Shown here piece by piece: positions 8,402 through 17,128 of a stretch of DNA of 64,000 nt (position 1 is the first letter of the stretch; every line of letters begins with the position of its first letter). The DNA comes from Stenotrophomonas sp. SY1 (lineage in GTDB: Bacteria > Pseudomonadota > Gammaproteobacteria > Xanthomonadales > Xanthomonadaceae), in the NCBI RefSeq assembly GCF_021202945.1, contig NZ_JAJOYR010000001.1, positions 1,488,001-1,552,000 on the forward strand, given 5' to 3'. The translations under genes were made by a program, and so were the position numbers. A model generated the notes under the pieces. It was given only the letters and a program-made list of their open reading frames with translations, ran no database searches and was not told the DNA's origin.

Positions 8402-8562
8402 GGCGCCAGTCTAGGCCCGTCGGCGGCCCGGTACTGGCCAAATCCGGACATCAATGCTCATGGCGATCGGTTGTTTAGCAACGATTGCGGTGAACGTGGG
8501 CTTGGGCACTAGACTGTGGCCTTTCCGGCGCGTGCGCCGTTGTACGGATTTGATTGCTGCCC

Positions 8563-9705
8563 ATGTTGCCCAGATTCTGGTGGTCGCCGCTGTTGTGTCT
8601 CGGGCTGTTGGCCTGCAATAAGGTCGAGCCCGGCAAGGCGCCTGCCACCGAAGCGGTCGTTGGCCCAGCCGCCGATGGCGACCACATGGTGTCGATCAAC
8701 GTCGCTGACGCACCGCGGCCGACCCCGGCGACCGTGCCGGCCAAGGATCGCCCATGGGCGGATGTACAGCTGGAGAACGGCAAGGCCTGGATCAGCTGTG
8801 GCACCGACTACGCCGGCGAACACGGCGATGGCCTGGCGCTGGAATCGCTGGATCGTGACACCCTCAATGCCGCGCTGGAGCCCTGCACGGAGCGCGGCCT
8901 GATGCGCGTGCGCTACGTGGGCAAGATCAACCCGTCCTTCGCCGAGATGATGACGCGGCTGGCGATCGTGGCCGACACGAAGAAGATCGCTCGCCGCATC
9001 CTTGACCTGGACTCCAGCGGCGGCCAGGTGGAAGCGGCCATCGTGGCCGGCGACAGCATCGGTGAATCGGGCTGGACCATGTGGGTGCGCGAAGGCTCCA
9101 TCTGCCACAGCGCCTGCGTGTTCGTGCTGGCGGCCGGCGACAACCGGCTGATCTCCGGCAAGGTCGGCATCCACCGCATGATGCGCATCAGCTCCACCGC
9201 CACTTCGCGCGCGGAGTTGAACAAGGAGCTGCACGAGGTCTACGACAACGTGAAGGACTACCTGCAACGCAATGGCGTGGCGGTGGGCGTGGCCGACCTG
9301 ATGATGACCGTGCCCAACCGCAGCCTGCGCCTGCTGACCAGCGAGGAACTCAAGCAGTTCGGTCTGGACGGCACCAACGCCGTGCAGGACGACCTGGAGC
9401 GGATCAAGCAGATGCGCAAGTGCGGCGACGATTTCGTACGCCGCAAGGATGCCTTCCTGGTGGCCTTCGACCGCGAGTGCAAGGTGGAAGGGGTCGACCT
9501 GGAAACGGTGAACAGCTGCGGACAGGCCTTGAAGGAGCGCTTCGGTTTCCCGGATGAAGTCTGTCCGGACGAAAGCCCGCTGTCGGAAACCGACATCGCC
9601 CTGCTCACGCCGGAACCGGCCGCCACCCCGGCGCCGGAAGCTGCCGCAGCCACGGCTGCGCCGGCTGCGGTCGTACCGCCGGTCGTACCCGCCCAGCGCC
9701 ACTGA
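8563..9705 (+). CDS. Lipoprotein with ClpP/crotonase-like fold (COG3904-like)
   Basis: Predicted periplasmic lipoprotein, 380 residues, of unproven function. The signal ends LLAC with Cys18 as the lipidated residue. Residues ~115-250 look like the ClpP-type fold: LDLDSSGGQVEAAI (the glycine-rich substrate loop, SSGG 151-154), then CHSACVFVLAAG with a candidate nucleophile Ser183, then VGIHRM with His204. The last ~60 residues are Ala/Pro-rich and probably disordered. The start at 8563 (ATG) is preferred over a TTG three codons upstream because it gives a compact lipoprotein signal. It is followed 79 bases later by a secreted DUF4019 gene; the two may be co-transcribed. Confidence 0.75.
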   Translation: MLPRFWWSPLLCLGLLACNKVEPGKAPATEAVVGPAADGDHMVSINVADAPRPTPATVPAKDRPWADVQLENGKAWISCGTDYAGEHGDGLALESLDRDTLNAALEPCTERGLMRVRYVGKINPSFAEMMTRLAIVADTKKIARRILDLDSSGGQVEAAIVAGDSIGESGWTMWVREGSICHSACVFVLAAGDNRLISGKVGIHRMMRISSTATSRAELNKELHEVYDNVKDYLQRNGVAVGVADLMMTVPNRSLRLLTSEELKQFGLDGTNAVQDDLERIKQMRKCGDDFVRRKDAFLVAFDRECKVEGVDLETVNSCGQALKERFGFPDEVCPDESPLSETDIALLTPEPAATPAPEAAAATAAPAAVVPPVVPAQRH

Positions 9706-9784
9706 GAGCGCTTGTGCTGCACGCGGCGCCGAATCGTGTTGGGATGGCGCCTCCTGATCCACAGCAAGTGCCAAGGAGAGAGCC

Positions 9785-10309
9785 ATGCGTAGGTTGCCTG
9801 TATTGCTGATGTTGTCATTGGGCCTGTCCACCAGCGCGGTCCTCGCGCAAACGGCGCCGGCAGCAGCGCCGCCGGCTGCAACGCCGGGTGCGCGTGCGCC
9901 GGCAACCCCTGCCATCGCCCCGGCCCAGCAGGCGCAGCTGGCAAAGCAGGATGCGGACATGACCCGCGCGGCGCAGCAGGTGGCGCAGCTGGTGGATGCC
10001 CAGCAGGCCGGACAGGTCTGGGATGGCGCCTCGGCGGTCGCGCGCAAGGCGGTGACCCGCGAGGCCTTCGCCAATTCGGTCAACGGCGACCGCAGCAAGC
10101 TAGGCGCGCTGGTATCGCGTGGCAAGCCATCGATCACCCGCGTGCAGTACCCGGCCGGCGCCGCCGTGCCGGAGGGCATCTACCTCAACGTCAGCTTCCC
10201 GACCCGCTTTGCCAACAACGCCCAGCCGGTGCGCGAACTGGTGTCCTTCCGGCTGGATGAGGACAAGGTGTGGCGTGCATCCGGGTACAGCGTGCGCGCG
10301 GCCAACTGA
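9785..10309 (+). CDS. Secreted DUF4019-family protein
   Basis: Exported protein of 174 residues with a cleavable signal (MRRLPVLLMLSLGLSTSAVLAQ) and an Ala/Pro-rich stretch to about residue 50. The remainder matches the DUF4019 pattern: a helix with an essential-looking Trp (GQVWDGAS), then LGALVSRGKP, then the paired strands GIYLNVSFPTRF and LVSFRLDEDKVWRASGY. No function is established for the family. An aaggagag site precedes the ATG. It follows the ClpP-like lipoprotein gene on the same strand and ends 10 bases before a GTAG repeat dimer. Confidence 0.75.
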   Translation: MRRLPVLLMLSLGLSTSAVLAQTAPAAAPPAATPGARAPATPAIAPAQQAQLAKQDADMTRAAQQVAQLVDAQQAGQVWDGASAVARKAVTREAFANSVNGDRSKLGALVSRGKPSITRVQYPAGAAVPEGIYLNVSFPTRFANNAQPVRELVSFRLDEDKVWRASGYSVRAAN

Positions 10310-10319
10310 CAGCCCGACG

Positions 10320-10389
10320 GTAGAGCGGAGCCATGCTCCGCTGCGGCTGTGCCGATGAAGTCCCTGCCGAGCACATGGCTCGGCACTAC
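10320..10389. repeat. SMAG-type GTAG repeat dimer
   Basis: gtagagcggagccatgctccgct at 10320-10342 faces the inverted ctgccgagcacatggctcgg-type unit ending CTAC at 10365-10389. The two subfamilies seen at 4.7 kb are combined here in the opposite order. It lies between the DUF4019 and ubiquinone hydroxylase genes. Confidence 0.88.
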
Positions 10390-10508
10390 CGTTCGCCGGG
10401 CTGCGCGGCGGTTTTTGTCCGGCCGGAACGCCTCGCGCCTGATCCAGATCAATGTTTCCTTACAACGCGTTGACTAGGCTTGAGCGCCATCGGCATCGCG
10501 GAGTGGAC

Positions 10509-11687
10509 ATGCACAAGGTGGACGTAGTGGTGGTGGGCGCAGGTCCGGCCGGATTGAGCCTGACCCGCAGCCTGGCAGGCAGCGGTCTGTCGATTGCGCT
10601 GGTGGAGCTGCAGTTGGCCAGCACCCTGGCCGAGCCGGCCTTCGACGGGCGCGAGATCGCGCTGACCCACGCCTCGCGCCAGATCATGCAGGCCATGGGC
10701 ATGTGGCAGCGCATTGATCCTGCCGAAATCTCGCCGCTGCGCAGCGCCAAGGTGATGAACGGCAACTCGCCGTTCGCGCTGGGCTTTGCCGCCGAGCGCG
10801 AGAACGTGAGCGAGCTGGGCTGGCTGGTTCCCAATCACCTGATCCGCCGCGCCGCCTGGGAGGCGGTGCAGGGCCAGGCGGGGCTGGAGCTGTTGGACGG
10901 CGTTTCAGTCACCGCCATCGAAACCGGCGATGACGCCAACCTGATCACCCTGTCCGATGGCCGGCGTCTCGCCGCGCGGCTGGTGGTGTCGGCCGACAGC
11001 CGCTTCTCCAGCACCCGGCGGATGATGGGCATCGGTGCGCAGATGCGGGACTTCGGCAAGTCGATGATGGTTTGCCGCCTGCACTGCGAGCGCCCGCACC
11101 GGCACGAAGCCTGGGAGTGGTTCGGCTACGACCGCACCCTGGCGATGCTGCCGCTGCCAGGCAACCAGGCCTCGGCGGTGATCACCCTGCCGCCACAGCA
11201 GATGCAGGAACTGGTGGCAATGGACGATGCCCGCTTCGGGCAGACGACCACCGGTTTCTTTGAACGCCGGCTGGGTGCGATGGAGCCGGTGGGGACGCGC
11301 CACGTCTATCCGTTGGTGGGCGTGTACGCGCACCGCTTTGCCGGCCCGCGCTACGCGCTGGTGGGTGATGCAGCGGTGGGCATGCACCCGGTCACCGCGC
11401 ACGGCTTCAACTTCGGTCTGCAGAGTCAGGAGCGGCTGGCGCGGCTGGTCAACGAGGTGGCCGAGCAGGGTGGCGATATCGGCAAGGCGTCGATGCTGGC
11501 CCGTTATGAGCGTGGCCACCGGCTGGCAACGCGCCCGTTGTACGAGGCCACCAATGCCATCGCCGCGCTGTACAACGACAACCGCCTGCCGGCACGGGTG
11601 CTGCGCGGCGCGGCGCTGAGGGCCGCCCATGGCGTGGCTCCATTCAGGAAGATGATTGCCGGGCACCTGACCCAGCGGATGGCGTGA
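10509..11687 (+). CDS. ubiM: FAD-dependent ubiquinone biosynthesis hydroxylase, UbiH/UbiF/UbiM type
   Basis: Flavin monooxygenase of 392 residues expected to hydroxylate the aromatic ring of ubiquinone precursors. The dinucleotide-binding motif GAGPAG is at residues 10-15, the mid-protein DG-type motif is visible, and the second FAD motif reads ALVGDAAVGMHPVTAHGFNFGL. The HPVTAHGFNFG version is closer to the UbiL/UbiM branch than to UbiH (HPIAGQGFNLG), so I favour UbiM, but which ring position it hydroxylates cannot be read from sequence. The start at 10509 (MHKVDVVVVG) places the nucleotide fold at the N-terminus as in the family; longer in-frame starts add a non-conserved basic leader. Confidence 0.8.
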   Translation: MHKVDVVVVGAGPAGLSLTRSLAGSGLSIALVELQLASTLAEPAFDGREIALTHASRQIMQAMGMWQRIDPAEISPLRSAKVMNGNSPFALGFAAERENVSELGWLVPNHLIRRAAWEAVQGQAGLELLDGVSVTAIETGDDANLITLSDGRRLAARLVVSADSRFSSTRRMMGIGAQMRDFGKSMMVCRLHCERPHRHEAWEWFGYDRTLAMLPLPGNQASAVITLPPQQMQELVAMDDARFGQTTTGFFERRLGAMEPVGTRHVYPLVGVYAHRFAGPRYALVGDAAVGMHPVTAHGFNFGLQSQERLARLVNEVAEQGGDIGKASMLARYERGHRLATRPLYEATNAIAALYNDNRLPARVLRGAALRAAHGVAPFRKMIAGHLTQRMA

Positions 11688-11832
11688 CCGCATTCACTGC
11701 TGGATCGGCGGGAGACGCGGGCCGGGGATGACTCCGGCCCGGGACGGTCAGCGTTAGCAGGTGGCAACAGGACCGATGCGCTTCCTGCTTGGCGGCTCGA
11801 ACCGCTGCTGCGGAGCCGGCCGGGGCGCCGGC

Positions 11833-12057
11833 TTACTCGGCGGCTGCCAGGACGCGGATCTGCACCTCGCCCAGCACCACCTGTTGGCCGGCGCGGATCT
11901 TGCACGCCTTGCGCAGTTCGACCTCGCCGTCGACGGTCACATGGCCTTCACCGATGATCATCTTGGCCTCGCCGCCGCTGGAGACCAGGTCGGTCAGCTT
12001 GAGCAGCTGTTTCAGTTCCACGTACTCGCGGTCCAGTTCAAAATCGATGGTCTGCAT
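11833..12057 (-). CDS. ybcJ: S4-domain RNA-binding protein, YbcJ-like
   Basis: Small RNA-binding protein of 74 residues consisting almost entirely of one S4 domain: VELKQLLKLTDLVSSGGEAKMIIGEGHVTVDGEVELRK is split over two helices and the loop that contacts RNA, followed by KIRAGQQVVL. Length and order match E. coli YbcJ. Its RNA target is unknown. The start at 12057 is chosen because upstream in-frame codons run into the divergent helicase promoter. It is divergent from deaD and convergent with the ubiquinone hydroxylase gene. Confidence 0.85.
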   Translation of the reverse strand: MQTIDFELDREYVELKQLLKLTDLVSSGGEAKMIIGEGHVTVDGEVELRKACKIRAGQQVVLGEVQIRVLAAAE

Positions 12058-12241
12058 GGGATTCACAGGAAAAATGCGGGCATTATTGTGCGCCAATGGC
12101 CGCCGGGAAGGGAGCCGGGCGGGCGCTCGTGTAGTCGCCAGCTGAACGGACATTCGCAGCCACGCGACAGCAAGGGGGTTCAGGGCGCACAATATGCGTC
12201 TTTTCGCCCGCCCGTTCGCGGCGGTGCCCCCGGAGTTCCCC

Positions 12242-14197
12242 ATGTCCCAAGAATCCCCCGCGCCGCTGCTGTTCGCAGATCTCGGCCTCTCAGAGCCTGT
12301 GATGAAGGCGGTGGCCGACGTCGGTTACGAAACCCCGTCGCCCATTCAGGCTGCAACCATTCCGGCGATGCTGGAAGGCCGTGACGTGCTTGGCCAGGCG
12401 CAGACCGGTACCGGCAAGACCGGTGCCTTCGCGCTGCCGGTGCTGTCCAACATCGATCTTTCCGCCACCAAACCGCAGGTGCTGGTGCTGGCTCCGACCC
12501 GCGAACTGGCCATCCAGGTCGCCGAGGCGTTCCAGACCTACTCCGCCTCGATGCCGGGCTTCCGCGTGCTGCCGGTGTACGGCGGCCAGCCGTACGGCCA
12601 GCAGCTGTCGGCGCTGCGCCGTGGCGTTCACGTGGTGGTCGGTACCCCCGGCCGCGTGATCGATCACCTGGATCGCGGCACCCTGGACCTGTCCCAGCTC
12701 AAGACCCTGGTGCTGGACGAAGCCGACGAAATGCTGCGCATGGGCTTCATCGACGACGTCGAAGCCGTGCTCAAGAAGCTGCCGGAAACCCGTCAGGTTG
12801 CGCTGTTCTCGGCCACCATGCCGCAGCAGATCCGCCGCATCGCGCAGACCTACCTGCGTGACCCGGTGGAAGTGACCATCGCCTCCAAGACCACCACCTC
12901 GGCCAACATCCGCCAGCGTTACTGGTGGGTGAGCGGCATGCACAAGCTTGATGCGCTGACCCGCATCCTTGAAGTCGAGCCGTTCGACGCGATGATCATC
13001 TTCGCCCGGACCAAGGCCGGCACCGAGGAACTGGCCGGCAAGCTGCAGGCGCGTGGCATGGCGGCAGCCGCCATCAATGGCGACATGCAGCAGGCCCAGC
13101 GCGAGCGCACCATCGCCCAGCTCAAGGAAGGCAAGCTCGACATCCTGGTCGCCACCGACGTGGCTGCCCGTGGCCTGGACGTGGAGCGCATCAGCCACGT
13201 GCTGAACTACGACATCCCGTACGACACCGAAAGCTACGTGCACCGCATCGGCCGTACCGGCCGTGCCGGCCGCAGCGGCGAGGCGATCCTGTTCGTCACC
13301 CCGCGCGAGAAGGGCATGCTGCGCCAGATCGAGCGCGCTACCCGCCAGCCGATCGAAGAAATGCAGCTGCCGAGCGTGGATGCGGTCAACGACCACCGCG
13401 TCAACAAGTTCATGGAGCGCATCGGCCAGGCGCTCAACAGCGGCGACACCGATTTCTACCGCGATCTTGTGCAGCGTTACGAGAACGAGAACAACGTGCC
13501 GGCCGTGGATATTGCCGCCGCGTTGGCCAAGCTGCTGCAGGGTGATGCCCCGTTCCTGCTGAGCACGCAGCCGCGTGAGCGTCATGAATCGCGCGGTGAC
13601 CGCCCGGAACGTTCGGAGCGTCCGCAGCGTGATGGCGGCTTCCCGCGCCATCGCGAGGACCGTGGTGATCGTGGTGATCGCCCGGCACGCTTCGAGCCGC
13701 GCTTCGAGCGTGGCCCGCGTCAGGACGATGGCGAGCGCGCACCGCGTCCGCCGCGTGGTGAAGGCGAGTTTGGTGAGCGTCCGCGTCGTGAAATGCCGCC
13801 GCGCAGCGCGCCGGAGTTCGGCATGGAGACCTACCGCATTGAAGTGGGCCACCAGCATGGCGTGAAGCCGGCCAACATCGTCGGCGCCATCGCCAACGAG
13901 GCGGGCCTGGAAAGCCGTTACATCGGCCGCATCGACATCCACGACGGACATTCGGTGCTGGACCTGCCGGCGGACATGCCCACCGATGTGCTGCAGCACC
14001 TGAAGAAGGTGTGGGTGTCCGGCCAGCAGTTGCAGATGCGCCGGCTTGAGCCGGGTGAAGACCAGGGCAGCAGCCCGGCAGCGCCTGCGTCCAAGCCGCG
14101 CTTCAGCAAGGGCGGCCCCAAGCCGGCCGGTCGTCCGGGTGGCCCGGGTGGCCCGCGTCGTGACGGCTTCAAGCCGCGCGGTCCGCGCAACTTCTGA
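12242..14197 (+). CDS. deaD: DEAD-box ATP-dependent RNA helicase
   Basis: RNA helicase of 651 residues, likely acting in ribosome assembly and mRNA turnover, especially in the cold. RecA domain 1 holds the Q motif, AQTGTGKT (53-60), PTRELA (85-90), DEAD (159-162) and SAT (190-192). RecA domain 2 has VAARGLD and HRIGRTGRAGR. A long Arg/Asp/Glu/Gly-rich linker (about 440-530) precedes a DbpA-type RNA-binding domain (YRIEVGHQHGVKPANIVGAI) and a second Gly/Pro/Arg-rich tail. This full layout fits DeaD/CsdA and not RhlE or SrmB. A strong terminator follows directly. Confidence 0.93.
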   Translation: MSQESPAPLLFADLGLSEPVMKAVADVGYETPSPIQAATIPAMLEGRDVLGQAQTGTGKTGAFALPVLSNIDLSATKPQVLVLAPTRELAIQVAEAFQTYSASMPGFRVLPVYGGQPYGQQLSALRRGVHVVVGTPGRVIDHLDRGTLDLSQLKTLVLDEADEMLRMGFIDDVEAVLKKLPETRQVALFSATMPQQIRRIAQTYLRDPVEVTIASKTTTSANIRQRYWWVSGMHKLDALTRILEVEPFDAMIIFARTKAGTEELAGKLQARGMAAAAINGDMQQAQRERTIAQLKEGKLDILVATDVAARGLDVERISHVLNYDIPYDTESYVHRIGRTGRAGRSGEAILFVTPREKGMLRQIERATRQPIEEMQLPSVDAVNDHRVNKFMERIGQALNSGDTDFYRDLVQRYENENNVPAVDIAAALAKLLQGDAPFLLSTQPRERHESRGDRPERSERPQRDGGFPRHREDRGDRGDRPARFEPRFERGPRQDDGERAPRPPRGEGEFGERPRREMPPRSAPEFGMETYRIEVGHQHGVKPANIVGAIANEAGLESRYIGRIDIHDGHSVLDLPADMPTDVLQHLKKVWVSGQQLQMRRLEPGEDQGSSPAAPASKPRFSKGGPKPAGRPGGPGGPRRDGFKPRGPRNF

Positions 14198-14220
14198 TCC
14201 CGCACCGGATCAGGCCTGAA

Positions 14221-14250
14221 AACAGCCCCGCATTGCGGGGCTGTTTTTCT
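14221..14250 (+). terminator. Rho-independent terminator of deaD
   Basis: An 11-base perfect stem (aacagccccgc / gcggggctgtt) with loop att, followed by a T run, begins 24 bases after the deaD stop. Confidence 0.92.
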
Positions 14251-14283
14251 TTGTACGGACAGGCGGCGAACGACCACGGTTTT

Positions 14284-14401
14284 TGTAGGAGCGGCCTCGG
14301 CCGCGAAGCTGGTAAAGCCAGCAGGCCCGGCAGAATCTGGAATTGCAGGCATTGCCCGGGCGAAGCGGATGTCAGCCTCGCGGCTGACGCCGCTCCTACA
14401 A
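14284..14401. repeat. Inverted REP pair
   Basis: tgtaggagcggcctcggccg-type unit at 14284-14312 and an inverted unit at 14373-14401, in the 396-base gap between deaD and the first diguanylate cyclase. A second copy of 13 bases of the deaD terminator (gcggggctgtttt) sits at 14461-14473, after the repeat pair. No gene is seen in the gap. Confidence 0.85.
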
Positions 14402-14593
14402 CAGCCCGGCACCGGCACACCTGCGTTGCACACCCTCCTTGCAGACACCGCTGTCACATCGCGGGGCTGTTTTATCTGCGTTGGCGGTCGATAACGAGAG
14501 AAGCGCAGCCGGTCCATGTCTGTTTTCACATGCGGTTGCGGGTGGGTTGTTGCGATAATTCACGGCAGAACGCCAGGGGGCGCGAGGGAAGTC

Positions 14594-16267
14594 ATGGCAG
14601 AGGCTGGGGGGGCGGTGCTTGCGGGCAGCGGCAGATGGGCGGCGCGGATGGTGTTTGCGCTGTTGGCCATGCTGTGGTCCGGGCTGAGCGTCGCGAGCAC
14701 ACCCCGGGTCGATCAGGATTTCCTGCTGGTGGGCGCGGCCACCGACCAACAGGCACCGCTGCGTGCCTGTACGCCGCATGCGACCGCCCGGCTGTTGAAC
14801 CGGGTTGAAGTGATGCCACCACAGGGCGGCTGGTCGGGAGCACCACAGGCACTGGACGTATTCAACGTGTTTGCCGGCGAAGTGATGATTTCGCATGGCG
14901 AGCGCGAAGTGTGCGGGCACATGCAGGACGCGCGTACACGTGATTCCCGCTTCCGTGCCGGCGTCGGCATGGTGGTGGTGCCCCAGAAAGGCAATCTGGA
15001 CCCGATCCTGGTGGCCTGGGAGCCACCGTTGAAGCCGCGCTGGATTCCGACCATCCGCCTGGGCGCGCCCAGTCCGGTGCAGCAGATCGATACCGCCCGG
15101 CTGCTGGTGCGTACCGCCTGCGTGGCCATTGCGCTGGCGCTGGCGGTGTCGGCGTTGATGGGGTTCGTCACCACGCGCGGCCGGGACTTCCTGACCTACG
15201 TGCTGGTCTGCGCGCTGCTGGTGGTCTGGCAATCGGTGCTCAGCGGGCTCAGCGGTTATCCCGAACCCTGGCTGCCGGTGGGCCGCGATGCCCCGGTGCT
15301 GATGGTGAGCATCACCGCGCTCAGCTACGCGGTGATGACCTGGGTGATGTGGCGCCTGTGCGGTGGCCGTGAAGTGCTCAGTGGGTCGCGCCGCTGGATG
15401 ATGTGGCTGGCGCTGGGCCTGTGTGCGGTGGCGATCCTGGCGCCGTGGTTGCCGTGGCATCTGCTGGCACTGACCGCCGTTGCGATGGACAACGTATTCG
15501 CGGTGGCCTGCGTGCTGGCCCTGGTGGCCGGGCTGGTGTCGCTGCGCCGTGGCGATTACCAGGTGCTCGATGGCATGGTCGCGGTGGTGCCGTTGCTGCT
15601 GCTGACCCTGGCCGACATCTTCGACAGCCGCCTGCTGGTGGAATACCGGGTTGAAGCGGTGCAGCTGTCGGTGACCTGGTTCCTGATGATGGCGGCCTAT
15701 TCGCTCAACCGCAGCCTGGGCCACCTGCGCCAGCAGCGCGATGAAATGCGCCAGCTGGCCGATACCGACACACTCACTGGCCTGTCCAACCGGCGCGCCG
15801 GGCTGCGCCAGCTGGAGCAGTACCTGCAGCAGGCCAAGCTGGCCGGGCAGCCGCTGTCCATCGGCTTCCTGGACATCGACCTGTTCAAGCAGATCAACGA
15901 TCGCTACGGTCACGACGTGGGCGATCAGGTCCTGGTGTCGGTGGCAAACACGCTGGAAGCGGGAGTGCGCAGCCGCAGCGACGTGATCCGCATGGGCGGC
16001 GAGGAGTTTCTGATCCTGCTGCCGGGCAGCAGTGCCGACGCGGCCCTGCCGCGCCTGGAACAGTTGCGCGAGCGCGTCACCGTGAACGCCAGCGGGCTGG
16101 AGCACGACGGCCTGCATGTCACCGCCAGCATCGGCCTGGCCGAACTGCAGCCCAGCGATACCGACATGGCGGCCCTGCTGCGTCGCGCAGACAACGCCAT
16201 GTACCGGGCCAAGCGCAACGGACGCAATTGCGTGGTCGATGCGCGCGACGAGCTGGAAGTGGTCTGA
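14594..16267 (+). CDS. Membrane diguanylate cyclase with 7TM (7TMR-DISM-like) sensor
   Basis: Predicted c-di-GMP synthase, 557 residues. An N-terminal signal/TM segment is followed by an extracytoplasmic domain of about 130 residues, then seven or so membrane helices (about residues 168-375). A short coiled linker and a GGDEF domain complete it. The active site is GGEEF at 468-472, with the DIDLFKQINDRYGHDVGD motif upstream. The RxxD inhibitory site expected just before GGEEF is not present (RSRSD is one residue out of register). The start at 14594 follows a gaggga site. RluF is encoded 46 bases downstream on the same strand. Confidence 0.85.
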   Translation: MAEAGGAVLAGSGRWAARMVFALLAMLWSGLSVASTPRVDQDFLLVGAATDQQAPLRACTPHATARLLNRVEVMPPQGGWSGAPQALDVFNVFAGEVMISHGEREVCGHMQDARTRDSRFRAGVGMVVVPQKGNLDPILVAWEPPLKPRWIPTIRLGAPSPVQQIDTARLLVRTACVAIALALAVSALMGFVTTRGRDFLTYVLVCALLVVWQSVLSGLSGYPEPWLPVGRDAPVLMVSITALSYAVMTWVMWRLCGGREVLSGSRRWMMWLALGLCAVAILAPWLPWHLLALTAVAMDNVFAVACVLALVAGLVSLRRGDYQVLDGMVAVVPLLLLTLADIFDSRLLVEYRVEAVQLSVTWFLMMAAYSLNRSLGHLRQQRDEMRQLADTDTLTGLSNRRAGLRQLEQYLQQAKLAGQPLSIGFLDIDLFKQINDRYGHDVGDQVLVSVANTLEAGVRSRSDVIRMGGEEFLILLPGSSADAALPRLEQLRERVTVNASGLEHDGLHVTASIGLAELQPSDTDMAALLRRADNAMYRAKRNGRNCVVDARDELEVV

Positions 16268-16313
16268 ACCACGCGCGCTGTTCCGGCTGTGGGCAATGGC
16301 GGATAATTCGCCG

Positions 16314-17036
16314 ATGACGAATCGACTCAACAAACACATCGCCGAAACCGGCTTCTGCTCCCGCCGCGAGGCCGACCGGCTGATCGGCGCCCGCCGCGTC
16401 ACCGTGAACGGCGTGGTGGCCGGTACCGGCGCGGTGGTCGGCGAGGGTGACGAAGTACGCGTGGATGGCCAGCCGCTGCGCGCACGCGCGGTGCAGAAGA
16501 GCACCGGCCGCAAGCATGTCTACATCGCACTGAACAAGCCGGTGGGCATCACCTGCACCACCGAAAGCGCGGTCAAGGACAACATCGTCGACTTCGTCGG
16601 CCATGAGCAGCGCATTTTCCCGATCGGCCGCCTGGACAAGGAATCCGAAGGCCTGATCCTGATGACCAGCAATGGCGACATCGTCAACCAGATCCTGCGC
16701 GCCGAGAACGGTCACCAGAAGGAGTACCTGGTGGCGGTGAACAAGCCGGTCACCGACGAATTCCTGCGTGGCATGGCACGTGGTGTGCGCATCCACAACC
16801 AGATGACGCTGCCGTGCCGCGCCAGCCGCATTGCCAAGTTCGGCTTCCGCATCATCCTGGAGCAGGGCTTGAACCGGCAGATCCGCCTGATGGCGGCCGA
16901 GTTCGGTTATCGGGTGACCCAGCTGCGCCGCGTGCGCATCGACAACATCAAGATCGGCGCACTCAAGCCCGGTCAATGGCGCAACCTCACCGAGCAGGAA
17001 TTGCGCGGCCTGCTGCCACAGCAGCGCGAGTGGTGA
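16314..17036 (+). CDS. rluF: 23S rRNA pseudouridine synthase RluF-type
   Basis: Modifies uridine to pseudouridine in 23S rRNA (U2604 in E. coli), 240 residues. An N-terminal S4 domain (RLNKHIAETGFCSRREADRLI) precedes the catalytic domain with IGRLDKESEGL; the catalytic Asp is residue 108. NIVDFVGHEQRIFPIGRLDK and EQGLNRQIRLM match RluF best among the RsuA/RluB/RluE/RluF group. Two in-frame ATGs exist (16296 and 16314); I take the second because RluF relatives begin a few residues before RLNK. Confidence 0.88.
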   Translation: MTNRLNKHIAETGFCSRREADRLIGARRVTVNGVVAGTGAVVGEGDEVRVDGQPLRARAVQKSTGRKHVYIALNKPVGITCTTESAVKDNIVDFVGHEQRIFPIGRLDKESEGLILMTSNGDIVNQILRAENGHQKEYLVAVNKPVTDEFLRGMARGVRIHNQMTLPCRASRIAKFGFRIILEQGLNRQIRLMAAEFGYRVTQLRRVRIDNIKIGALKPGQWRNLTEQELRGLLPQQREW

Positions 17037-17045
17037 AATGTGATG

Positions 17046-17074
17046 GCCTCACCGCGCGTTGCGCGTGGTGAGGC
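17046..17074 (+). terminator. Hairpin downstream of rluF
   Basis: gcctcaccgcgc pairs with gcgcgtggtgaggc across a 3-base loop, with a two-base bulge. No T run follows, so termination is uncertain. It begins 9 bases after rluF and ends 54 bases before the next start. Confidence 0.5.
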
Positions 17075-17128
17075 TAGACTCTTCCGCGTTCAAACGGTGC
17101 CCACCCCCGCCTGATCCGGAAACTGCAC

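Noticed and set aside
8509-8516. ctagactg before the ClpP-like lipoprotein as a further site of the phosphonate motif (also ctagact at 17073)
   Set aside because: Both lack the final a of ctagaca and the following ggt, and their distance to a start fits an ordinary -10 region.
11719-11740. gggccgg/ccggccc hairpin between the ubiquinone hydroxylase and ybcJ-like genes
   Set aside because: Short stem, no T run; insufficient for a terminator call.
12290-13999. 569-codon frame antisense to deaD
   Set aside because: The helicase motifs on the plus strand are complete; the antisense protein is Leu/Asp/His-rich with no match.
14396-16513. Long antisense frame over the 7TM cyclase and rluF
   Set aside because: Its translation is a His/Gln-rich low-complexity string typical of antisense GC-rich genes, and it crosses two clear plus-strand genes.
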